Positions 24,823-31,583 of a stretch of DNA of 64,000 nucleotides are shown piece after piece (position 1 is the stretch's first letter; every line of letters begins with the position of its first letter). The stretch is taken from the NCBI RefSeq assembly GCF_001306915.1, contig NZ_LJTC01000010.1:62001-126000 (forward strand), read 5' to 3'. The position numbers were made by a program, and so were the translations under genes. This DNA is from Pseudoalteromonas lipolytica (GTDB lineage Bacteria > Pseudomonadota > Gammaproteobacteria > Enterobacterales > Alteromonadaceae). The notes under the pieces were generated by a model that saw only the letters and a program-made list of their open reading frames with translations, was not told the origin of the DNA and ran no database searches.

Positions 24823-26315
24823 TAGTACGATTCCTTATAAGCGCGGAAAATCGCACGGTGGACATCTCTATCAATTTCGAGACCAACAACAAGCGCGTTG
24901 CGCACTCCTCTATCGTTGACTGAAAACACATATAGCTTGTTATTAAGCTCTAAGATGGTTGCAAGCTCACTAATATCAACGTCATTATTGAATGATGTAA
25001 ATTTGGTCGGGTCTGTTTCACCCAAAGCCCAATAAACACCATTAACGTTATAAGCAACGGCTAAACGGTCTTTAAAATAAGTAATATCGTACTGACTGCC
25101 ATCATTGAAAAACTCAGCAGCTGAAAGCACACCGTATTCTGTGTGTACCATGTGGCTAGAGCAAATCGGGGCTGCGGTAGGTTTTGCAGTGAATACAGCC
25201 CAATCACCCATAAAACTAGGGTCAGTATTTACAATTCCTTCAACTTCACCCATTAACACAAAATCAGTTAGAGCTATAGAACCTTTATAGACGTTGCTAT
25301 CCTCGATAACCCAAACCGCGCCTGTGTTTTGGTCAATAAAGATTTTATCTAGTTTTAGTGGTTCGCCTGCTTTGATATTCGTGTCAACTTCGGTGAAATT
25401 TTCATAAGGGAAGCCAGAATCAGCCGTGTAAATTTTGCCTCGTTTTGTACCTTCTGCTCTATCTGCACCCACGATATAAACCTTACCTTTGTATTCATCG
25501 CAGCCAAGAGCAATAAAGGTATTTGGTGTTTGCATAGGCATATAAAACACCTCACCATTATCAATTTTACATAATCGCGTTTCATGTTCGGTGATACCTT
25601 CGTGCATTACAGAATAAATCACATCGTCTATTTCAAACATGCGACCTACTATGTTTTCGCCTTGAGTTAATGAAACTGTCGTGTGATCATTTGTTTTTGC
25701 GTCATAAATTCGAGTACCTGTATTACCACCAAAATACACTAAGTGGTCATTGATTTTACGAATAGTATGCTGGTCATAGTGAACAGGCTGTTCGATAATG
25801 TTCATATCATTAGTGTTTAAGGTTTTGGCTGGCGCTTCGTCAATGTATGCGCTTAAAGGCGCGGCGCTTTCATGAATATATTTTTCATTTGCCGCCATTG
25901 GAATGCCATTTTTCTTGCTAACACCTTCACCGCCTAACCACCAAGGCTTATCACATACAACCGTTACGCGTGATTGCGCCGTATCATAACCAATGATTTG
26001 TTGTCCGTGTCCGTAGTGCTCAGCCAAAAATGACGTTGCACGGCTGGCTTTAGTGCTTAATGCGTCATAGCTCAATTTGTGCTGTGATGCCCAAAGCTCT
26101 AATTTTTGGTCAGTCTCAGAAGTAATAACAAGAAGGTCAAACGGTTTACCTGTTTGAACATCAAAGCCCGCGCGGGCATCAGTTTCTAAAACTGGTTGCC
26201 CTTGCAAAGTTGCTTTTATGCGAAATTTACCTTCACAGTTCATCACCTTAATACAGTTACCCAACGTATTAATTTCTGTTACTTCATGTGGTTTTAAAAA
26301 TTTAGTAATAAACAT
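24822..26315 (-). CDS. Spike-like receptor-binding protein (PM2 P1-like position), propeller-like
   Basis: 497 aa, soluble. The first ~130 residues are a compact, beta-rich region (virion attachment by analogy). Residues ~190-490 repeat a pattern of short strands with DDVIYSVMHEG, YKGKVYIVGAD, TGAVWVIEDSNVY, FKDRLAVAYNVNGVYWALG and NNKLYVFSVNDRG, which looks like blades of a beta-propeller. PM2 spike P1 is only about 335 aa, so the C-terminal part would be a replaced or enlarged receptor-binding domain. It is coupled by TAATG to both neighbours. The spike call is from genome position and size. Confidence 0.6.
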   Translation of the reverse strand: MFITKFLKPHEVTEINTLGNCIKVMNCEGKFRIKATLQGQPVLETDARAGFDVQTGKPFDLLVITSETDQKLELWASQHKLSYDALSTKASRATSFLAEHYGHGQQIIGYDTAQSRVTVVCDKPWWLGGEGVSKKNGIPMAANEKYIHESAAPLSAYIDEAPAKTLNTNDMNIIEQPVHYDQHTIRKINDHLVYFGGNTGTRIYDAKTNDHTTVSLTQGENIVGRMFEIDDVIYSVMHEGITEHETRLCKIDNGEVFYMPMQTPNTFIALGCDEYKGKVYIVGADRAEGTKRGKIYTADSGFPYENFTEVDTNIKAGEPLKLDKIFIDQNTGAVWVIEDSNVYKGSIALTDFVLMGEVEGIVNTDPSFMGDWAVFTAKPTAAPICSSHMVHTEYGVLSAAEFFNDGSQYDITYFKDRLAVAYNVNGVYWALGETDPTKFTSFNNDVDISELATILELNNKLYVFSVNDRGVRNALVVGLEIDRDVHRAIFRAYKESY

Positions 26316-27322
26316 TATTTACTGCGCCCCATAATTAAAGCTAACGCCGTGACAGCACCAAGGCCAACGACGATATACATCATTGTTTTATTCGTACTGA
26401 TAGCCAGTTGTTGACCATCTGAACGCATTGAGTTTTCAGCAAATTGCAGCGCTTGCTTGTGAGCCAATATTGTTTGGTCGCCTGCATCGCTATATGCTTC
26501 GCTTACTTCCTGTGTTGCACCCGCCGCAAGGTCTGCTGCAAGATTGCTGTTGTTTTCTATTGAGTAATACGCGAGATCAGCCATACCCTTATTCGCGCTG
26601 GTGATTGCTTCCGTTGTAGTTAATAGCGCGTTGTTAGCAAAGGCCGTGTTGTTGCCGTGCATTGTTTCTGCCAGTTCCGCAACACCACGCGCCAAATCAG
26701 CGTTTTCAGTCATCGACTTTTCAGCGAGATAATTTTGCGCATTAATGCTGTCAGCGGCTAAATTACCCGTGGTTAGCATTGCATCACGGCTAAGGCTCAT
26801 TGCATCGTCAGTTACATTGCCAACCAATGAATATGCGCGTTCTTGTGAACGTTCCGCTACATCAAGTGCATCGCGACTAAAAGAAAATGCTGAATCTTGT
26901 GAGCGTCTATTAGCGTCCAAAGCATCACGACCAAAATCAAACGCTGAATCTTGTGCATTTGTGCCGAACTGGATAACGTCACCCAATGCGTCACCCACTG
27001 CCCCCATAGAGCTTGCAGCAAAATCAAGTGAATCGCTGTTAACATCGCGCGCATAATCAAACGCATTGCCTGTTACTGATTCGGTCATACGTGCGTTTTC
27101 AACTGCCATATCGCCCGTTAACGTCATCATTTCACGCTGATTGCCTGCCATATCGCCCCAAATATCAACAAGGCCATCAACTAGCCCCGCGTCCGTGGTG
27201 GTGATATTGTAAGAATTGCCGTTACCGACAGTCATAAACCCCGTGTTATCGCCTTGAACACCTAAAGACGTACTGGAGTTATTAGTTTGTTGTGAACTAC
27301 TTGAGCGTGACTTACTACCCAT
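26315..27322 (-). CDS. Helical repeat virion membrane protein (335 aa)
   Basis: A Ser/Asn/Gln-rich N-terminus (1-45), then a long, almost wholly helical Ala/Asp-rich body, and a C-terminal membrane helix (~312-330, MYIVVGLGAVTALALIMG) ending in RSK. Residues ~122-170 contain tandem ~18-residue repeats (QDSAFDFGRDALDANRRS, QDSAFSFSRDALDVAERS, then QERAYSL...). C-tail anchoring puts the rod under or through the viral membrane. No enzyme motif. It may scaffold the vertex or help DNA delivery; in position it neighbours the spike gene. SD GGATGG, 6 bases. Confidence 0.65.
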   Translation of the reverse strand: MGSKSRSSSSQQTNNSSTSLGVQGDNTGFMTVGNGNSYNITTTDAGLVDGLVDIWGDMAGNQREMMTLTGDMAVENARMTESVTGNAFDYARDVNSDSLDFAASSMGAVGDALGDVIQFGTNAQDSAFDFGRDALDANRRSQDSAFSFSRDALDVAERSQERAYSLVGNVTDDAMSLSRDAMLTTGNLAADSINAQNYLAEKSMTENADLARGVAELAETMHGNNTAFANNALLTTTEAITSANKGMADLAYYSIENNSNLAADLAAGATQEVSEAYSDAGDQTILAHKQALQFAENSMRSDGQQLAISTNKTMMYIVVGLGAVTALALIMGRSK

Positions 27323-27677
27323 TTAGCACCATCCTATAAACCGCATACCCACTCGGCGCGGTTTCAAAAAAATTAAAATTGCAATGCTTTAATAAGCGCT
27401 GTAATGCGGGGCGTTTGGTATGAAATAGGATTGACTTTAAATTGAGTTTTTCAGCAAGCCTTACCACCCAATAAGACGCCGCTTTTAGGTTTTTGCCCTC
27501 TGCACATACAACGGTTAAAGCGTTACCGTCTACGCGCAATACAAAGTACACACCTAAGATATTGACGAACCGTGACCGACCTTTTTTTACTTCGTCTTTG
27601 ATGTAATCAAAATCAGCCTGCGAACCTGCCGCAGTGCTGATTTTGTGAAGGTCTTTTGACTCTAAAAAAGCAATCAT
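27315..27677 (-). CDS. GNAT-like small protein in the structural operon
   Basis: 120 aa. The second half (VVRLAEKLNLKSILFHTKRPALQRLLKHCNFNFFETAPSGYAVYRMVL) follows the C-terminal strand-helix-strand pattern of GNAT acetyltransferases, where a Phe/Tyr-rich end closes the fold; the N-terminal acetyl-CoA loop (R/QxxGxG/A) is not evident, so catalysis is uncertain. It overlaps the 58-aa gene by ATGA and the helical repeat gene by 8 bases, so it is translationally coupled. Such small GNAT-like proteins occur in other small phages. Confidence 0.55.
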   Translation of the reverse strand: MIAFLESKDLHKISTAAGSQADFDYIKDEVKKGRSRFVNILGVYFVLRVDGNALTVVCAEGKNLKAASYWVVRLAEKLNLKSILFHTKRPALQRLLKHCNFNFFETAPSGYAVYRMVLNG

Positions 27678-27850
27678 TTTTTGAATAAAAACAATGCTAA
27701 GAGAGCGACTGCACCAATAATCATTAATTGATTGTTGTTGCTGCTTCCAAAGTTGATAGAACCACCTTGAAAACCAATATTAGCCGCTTGGTCGCCAGTT
27801 CCTGAACTGGCGGCGCTTGAGTTGCTGGCACTCATGCCGCCGCCACCCAT
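27674..27850 (-). CDS. Small Gly/Ser-rich one-helix membrane protein (58 aa)
   Basis: Starts MGGGGMSASNSSAASS, continues Gly/Asn/Ser-rich to residue ~41, then one membrane helix (LMIIGAVALLALFLF) and ends KK. Couples by TAATG to the 37-aa gene upstream and by ATGA to the 120-aa gene downstream. The N-out/C-in tail-anchor pattern with KK matches the other virion membrane proteins here. Too short for family recognition. Confidence 0.65.
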   Translation of the reverse strand: MGGGGMSASNSSAASSGTGDQAANIGFQGGSINFGSSNNNQLMIIGAVALLALFLFKK

Positions 27851-27963
27851 TACTTAGCCGCCTTTTGTTTGCGAATGTAACCTTTGACAAACTCAGCTGC
27901 TACTGAGCCAGCGGCAGCAACGAGCACACCATATGCAAAGGCTTTTAGGTTTTTGCTTGTCAT
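27850..27963 (-). CDS. Tiny one-helix phage membrane protein (37 aa)
   Basis: One hydrophobic helix (LKAFAYGVLVAAAGSVAAEFV) with a basic tail (GYIRKQKAAK). SD AAGGTGG, 7 bases before ATG; ATGA overlap with the preceding 130-aa gene and TAATG with the next. Comparable in size to the smallest PM2 virion membrane proteins (about 34-42 aa). Confidence 0.65.
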   Translation of the reverse strand: MTSKNLKAFAYGVLVAAAGSVAAEFVKGYIRKQKAAK

Positions 27964-28352
27964 GACTTAGCCACCTTTAAAACAAGACCTAAAACAAGTA
28001 AGCCACCAAAGGCCATAATTACCTGTTTTTGTGGGAATCCGAAAACCATCGTTTCAGCGGGTTGCTGTACCGTTGTTGTTTTCGGGGCGTCTACAAGAAC
28101 AGCCGCACCATTGTCTAGCTCGGTTGTGTTTTGCTGTTCCTGACGAGCTACACCAGCCGAGTTTTTAGCGGCCTGAATATTCTCGTATTGGGCGTAGATG
28201 TTCATTGCATTACCAAGGGCAGAGTTAACAAACCCGCCAAAGTTGCCCCACGCGCTTTGCGTGGGAGCACCTTCAGGGTAAGTTACTTGCCTGTTCGGTA
28301 GTGCTGCGGCATTTACTGCGCCCGATGCCGCACTTCCAAAGCCAAGTACCAT
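27960..28352 (-). CDS. Virion membrane protein candidate (130 aa), next to capsid gene
   Basis: Ala/Asn/Gln-rich soluble N-terminal part (1-108) with a C-terminal membrane helix (VIMAFGGLLVLGLVLKV). SD GGGGG at 4-5 bases. It starts 9 bases downstream of the capsid gene stop. By analogy with PM2 it could be a membrane protein beneath the capsid lattice, but no sequence identity can be claimed. Confidence 0.65.
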   Translation of the reverse strand: MVLGFGSAASGAVNAAALPNRQVTYPEGAPTQSAWGNFGGFVNSALGNAMNIYAQYENIQAAKNSAGVARQEQQNTTELDNGAAVLVDAPKTTTVQQPAETMVFGFPQKQVIMAFGGLLVLGLVLKVAKS

Positions 28353-28361
28353 AGAACCCCC

Positions 28362-29171
28362 TTAGAACGAGCTTTGCGCGAAGTTATCGAAGTAGTGAAC
28401 AACGATTTCGGCTTGGCCTTCAACGTCACAATCAACACGTAAACGCATATCGTTAATCGCAGGGTCAAGCATTAAACAGCCGAACACATCGCCGTCTAAC
28501 ATCAGGTCGATTGAGTGAGTATTGCTAATAACAATACGCTCATTTTGTTCAAGAATTGCGTTGTGTAGCGCTTTTGGAATGTGCTCACGCCATTTAACGT
28601 TATTGATTAAGAACTCAGCCGATTTAACGCCCGCTTTCTTGATTTCAATTAACGCAATGTAAGCACCATTTGGGCGCGGGATGTTTTCAACTTCATTCAC
28701 ACCTGCAGAAAAGTTATAGCGGAATGAGCGGCGCTTGAATAACCAGCCCGGTGCGGTAGATGCAGACTTTTCGGCGTAAGCTTTAATTGCTGGTGAAGCC
28801 GCGCTTTCATCAATATCAAACTTGATTTGACATAGTGATAAGCCAGCCGTACCCAGACCAAAGAAACGCTGTTCAACAAGCTGCGGCTGTTTAGAGCTTT
28901 TAATCTCTGAACGGGTAAAATGCATTGTCGCAAAGCCTGCAACTACTTCACGGTTGTAGTATGTGTTTTCGTTTAGAAGGTCTTGTAAAGTTGCGTATTC
29001 AGTCAGAGTTCGACCGTTTAATTCAACTTTAAGGTTTTTGATTTGTGCAGGTGTTACACCTGAGTATTCAAAGTGAACTTTGTCATACGTAAGGTTAACA
29101 GGCAGAGTAAGTGAAACTGTACCGCCAGCCGCTACGCCTGTGATTTTATTAAGTGGGGCAATATTGCGCAT
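28362..29171 (-). CDS. Major capsid protein (PM2 P2-like, double jelly roll)
   Basis: 269 aa, the same length as PM2 P2 as I remember it. The sequence is beta-rich throughout with no signal or membrane helix: VSLTLPVNLTYDKVHFEY, a helical loop after LQDLLNENTYYN, KSAEFLINNVKW and LRVDCDVEGQAEIVVHYFDNF at the end. Two halves of similar size are consistent with a double jelly roll. It follows a 35-aa membrane gene and starts the string of structural genes, a usual place for the corticoviral capsid gene. This protein is the strongest single marker of the element's family. Confidence 0.8.
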   Translation of the reverse strand: MRNIAPLNKITGVAAGGTVSLTLPVNLTYDKVHFEYSGVTPAQIKNLKVELNGRTLTEYATLQDLLNENTYYNREVVAGFATMHFTRSEIKSSKQPQLVEQRFFGLGTAGLSLCQIKFDIDESAASPAIKAYAEKSASTAPGWLFKRRSFRYNFSAGVNEVENIPRPNGAYIALIEIKKAGVKSAEFLINNVKWREHIPKALHNAILEQNERIVISNTHSIDLMLDGDVFGCLMLDPAINDMRLRVDCDVEGQAEIVVHYFDNFAQSSF

Positions 29172-29182
29172 TTGCTACCCCC

Positions 29183-29290
29183 TTAACCTAAAACAATACG
29201 TTTAACAGGGCGCAATGCGCGAACGCTGCTGATAGCAGTTAAAAAGCCTAGCGTAATGCCTACAGCGATAAGAGTTTGTTTATTTACCAT
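29183..29290 (-). CDS. Tiny one-helix membrane protein (35 aa), first gene of the late operon
   Basis: MVNKQTLIAVGITLGFLTAI then SSVRALRPVKRIVLG: one helix and a basic tail. SD AGGA 9 bases upstream. It ends 11 bases before the capsid ATG and is the first gene after the 146-base control region, so it leads the late transcript. Size and layout match the small PM2 membrane proteins such as P4 and P7. Confidence 0.65.
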   Translation of the reverse strand: MVNKQTLIAVGITLGFLTAISSVRALRPVKRIVLG

Positions 29291-29349
29291 GTGGAAAATT
29301 CCTAATCTATTGAAACGAGGTTTAAAATTCGTTTTCAATAAATCAGGCG

Positions 29350-29417
29350 TTTCGCTCCACGGTCGATTTGGTTTCGCTCCCCCTATAGCGAAAAGAGCGA
29401 AAATTTCGCTCTTTTCG
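29350..29417. promoter_or_regulatory. Late-operon control region: repeated TTTCGCTC half-sites and a 29-bp palindrome
   Basis: TTTCGCTC occurs at 29350-29357, 29372-29379 and 29404-29411, and its complement GAGCGAAA at 29395-29402. Spacings of 22 and 32 bases keep the sites on one helix face. The last two form a perfect palindrome with arms CGAAAAGAGCGAAA and TTTCGCTCTTTTCG (29389-29417). It lies between the 61-aa early/middle gene and the capsid operon. It may be an activator/repressor array for the late promoter; the palindrome could also stop transcription from upstream. Confidence 0.6.
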
Positions 29418-29436
29418 TGTGCTAAGTTACATTAAA

Positions 29437-29622
29437 CTAATACGTGAGAATGTACTCGTGAAGCCCAAGCAAGAAAGTAACACCTGCTCCCATTAAAGTT
29501 GCGGATAAAATTATTACTATATTTTCCATTAACCCTGTAATTTCAAACATGTCAGTCAATACAAAAACATAAAATAAAAGTATTCCAATTGCGATTAATG
29601 TTAAACCAAGTGCTTCGTACAA
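29437..29622 (-). CDS. Two-helix membrane protein (61 aa)
   Basis: Two membrane helices (~3-22 and ~33-52) with a short charged link. The likely start codon is TTG, as AAAGGAGATAGTT precedes it with ideal spacing and no ATG fits. It lies 31 bases after the ATPase gene and just before the late control region. Function unknown. Confidence 0.6.
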   Translation of the reverse strand: MYEALGLTLIAIGILLFYVFVLTDMFEITGLMENIVIILSATLMGAGVTFLLGLHEYILTY

Positions 29623-29653
29623 AACTATCTCCTTTATAAAACGTATATGAGTA

Positions 29654-30472
29654 CTATAGAGTATTAACCTCTATTTTTCTTAGTTCATCGAAAGTTATTT
29701 CATACTTATGACCGAAGTATTTGTTCTTATTATCAGTGCAAATGTAATATGGGGCAATATTTCCGATACCACCTCCAGATTTAAACAGGTAGTAGAGGCG
29801 TTGTTTTTTGAACCGTTCGTTTAACTGACTCAATCGCTTAACGTCAGATAATTCAGCATCTAGTTCATTCGCTATCAATTTTGCATCATGCGTTGATTCT
29901 TGAGCGCCTAAGACTTTGCGCGGTGAGTTGTTCCAAATGGTTTTTGGTACTTCCTGCGAACGCTGAAAAATGGTGTGAAGCACCAAACCAAATTTACGAC
30001 CACCTGTAGCCAGTTCGCCAATTATGGTTTCGTCTTTACCCGCTGTGCTCGCCAGTTTTGCCAGCTCTTCAATGATTACGTGTAACTCTCTATTACCATC
30101 AGCCGCAGTCCACATTAATTGCCCGAACCAGTGCAATTCTGCTACCCGTGCATCTTTAAGTTGTGAGCCTTTAAGGATTGGGCTGAACGTTGGCTGATAG
30201 GCCAGTACAAATTTTTTGCCGCTACTCCACGCTTGGGTAAAAGCTCTGGCAAAGTCCGAACGTTTATTGAAGTGGTAAACAGTACGACCACCTAACCCAT
30301 TAAAAGGGGATTTTTTACGTCCATCAAATTGATAATCGCCGTACAAATCAAATATTGCTACTTGGTCACCAACGAGGTTTAACAGCTTAACGGCGGTAGT
30401 TTTACCACCGCCAGTGCCAGCCAAATAACAAACGTGCTTTGCTTCTGCCGCGTTGTTAAAATTTACTGCCAT
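29654..30472 (-). CDS. Genome-packaging ATPase (PM2 P9-like, FtsK/HerA A32 type)
   Basis: 272 aa. Walker A GTGGGKTT is residues 19-26, Walker B is LHVIIEELAKL (around 118-128), followed by an A32-specific-like GGRKFGLVLHTIFQRSQEVP (sensor/Q motif, around 148-167). The protein lacks a membrane helix. Such ATPases package DNA in tailless membrane-containing phages of the double-jelly-roll lineage. The start overlaps the previous gene stop (TAATG). An ORC or VirB4-like ATPase is unlikely given size and neighbours. Confidence 0.85.
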   Translation of the reverse strand: MAVNFNNAAEAKHVCYLAGTGGGKTTAVKLLNLVGDQVAIFDLYGDYQFDGRKKSPFNGLGGRTVYHFNKRSDFARAFTQAWSSGKKFVLAYQPTFSPILKGSQLKDARVAELHWFGQLMWTAADGNRELHVIIEELAKLASTAGKDETIIGELATGGRKFGLVLHTIFQRSQEVPKTIWNNSPRKVLGAQESTHDAKLIANELDAELSDVKRLSQLNERFKKQRLYYLFKSGGGIGNIAPYYICTDNKNKYFGHKYEITFDELRKIEVNTL

Positions 30473-31050
30473 TATGCCGCCTGTTTTTGCTCTGGTTCTT
30501 CTTGCTGTTCGCTTGCTTTGGCAAGTTTAATTTGTTTGTAGATAGACAAACCAGCCATTGCAACAACACCAATTAATTCAAGTTCTTCACGGTACTTAAC
30601 AACCCACGGCGGGAGCTTCGCATCTTTTGCATACTTGATCACAACGGGTACTGTTTTTTGCGCAATAACTTGGCGCGTGTCGTTGTCGATAGTGACAGGA
30701 ACACTAAACAATGATTCAGTAAAGCTTGCAGCGCTATCAACTAAAAAACCCGCTGTGAACTGCGCATCTTCATCTGTCATTTCTTCCGCGACTGTTACAT
30801 CTTCATTGTCTGGTTCTTCATCGCTTCTGCTTTCAGGTTCATTCGATTGAGCCATAAACGCATCTAACTCTGAATAGTGAAAAGTTTCAGCCGCATCAGC
30901 GTTAGTTTCAGCTTGTGCTTGCTCTGATTCCTGCGATGGCGAAAAGGCCTGTGATTGTGCCTGCGATGAAGTATTTGAACCCATTTGAAGGTTCGCCATT
31001 GCTTGTGATAGAACGGTTGGTTTCGTGTTTAGTTCTGCTTGATTCGTCAT
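30472..31050 (-). CDS. Acidic phage protein with C-terminal membrane helix
   Basis: About 192 aa from ATG 31050 (MTNQAEL); an upstream start at 31074 has no binding site. The first ~110 residues are Gln/Ser/Glu-rich and low complexity (likely disordered), then a folded region (VPVTIDNDTRQVIAQKTVPVVIKYAKDAKLPPWVVKY), a membrane helix (~158-172) and a charged tail. The N-terminal coding region overlaps the 3' end of the zinc-ribbon gene by about 140 bases in another frame. Not recognised; the position before the packaging ATPase suggests a virion vertex or assembly protein. Confidence 0.6.
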   Translation of the reverse strand: MTNQAELNTKPTVLSQAMANLQMGSNTSSQAQSQAFSPSQESEQAQAETNADAAETFHYSELDAFMAQSNEPESRSDEEPDNEDVTVAEEMTDEDAQFTAGFLVDSAASFTESLFSVPVTIDNDTRQVIAQKTVPVVIKYAKDAKLPPWVVKYREELELIGVVAMAGLSIYKQIKLAKASEQQEEPEQKQAA

Positions 31051-31405
31051 TTGTTTCGGTCTCTTTAATATCATTGTTATTACTCTGAACAGCTTGAATT
31101 ACGTGCTCTGGATGCCATTCATCAGGCTTTAATTCGTGCTGCATTTTCGGTGGTTGATTTACATTTGCTACAGTGGGCGAAAGTTCGCTATCAATAGCGG
31201 ATAAATTCGCGTTTGGTTCGCTAATCGCTTTTTCCCATTTCGCTTGCAGTTTTGCCCCGCTTCGCTTATCCATTCCGCAGTTCGGGCAATGCAAATACAG
31301 GTATTGTTGCCCCGTTTTTTGACGGCGAATTGCTGCGAAACCGTCACAAGCTTCACATCTGATAGCGCCTAAATCGGGGTTAGCTGATTTCCCCTTAGTC
31401 GCCAT
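30908..31405 (-). CDS. Zinc-ribbon protein with C-terminal hydrophobic helix (possible late regulator)
   Basis: About 165 aa from ATG 31405 (MATKGKS; GGTGG 5 bases before). A zinc ribbon is visible at ~16-45 as CEAC and HCPNC pairs. The middle is polar and low complexity; the end has a hydrophobic segment (YFIAGTITGLFAIAGI). PM2 has a zinc-finger late activator (P14, as I recall), so the ribbon could mark its counterpart. The membrane tail is unexpected for a transcription factor. Its last ~140 bases overlap the following gene out of frame. Confidence 0.6.
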   Translation of the reverse strand: MATKGKSANPDLGAIRCEACDGFAAIRRQKTGQQYLYLHCPNCGMDKRSGAKLQAKWEKAISEPNANLSAIDSELSPTVANVNQPPKMQHELKPDEWHPEHVIQAVQSNNNDIKETETNDESSRTKHETNRSITSNGEPSNGFKYFIAGTITGLFAIAGIRASTS

Positions 31406-31583
31406 AGTCACCACCATTTAATTGAGTCTCAATGTTAGAAACGCGCAGTTCTAAGTCATACGCCCAAACCATCACATCATCAATTACTTGCTCCGCTAAC
31501 TTGGCTTTTTTGCCCGCCTGCAAAGCGTTCATTGATTTTGCTTGCTCAATTTTGGCCTTGGCCTTATCTAATTGCTTACTCAT
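31395..31583 (-). CDS. Small coiled-coil phage protein (62 aa)
   Basis: Helical and highly charged (KAKAKIEQAKSMNALQAGKK, then VWAYDLELRVSNIETQLNGG). It overlaps the initiator gene stop by 8 bases and the start of the zinc-ribbon gene by 11. No family recognised. Confidence 0.6.
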   Translation of the reverse strand: MSKQLDKAKAKIEQAKSMNALQAGKKAKLAEQVIDDVMVWAYDLELRVSNIETQLNGGDYGD

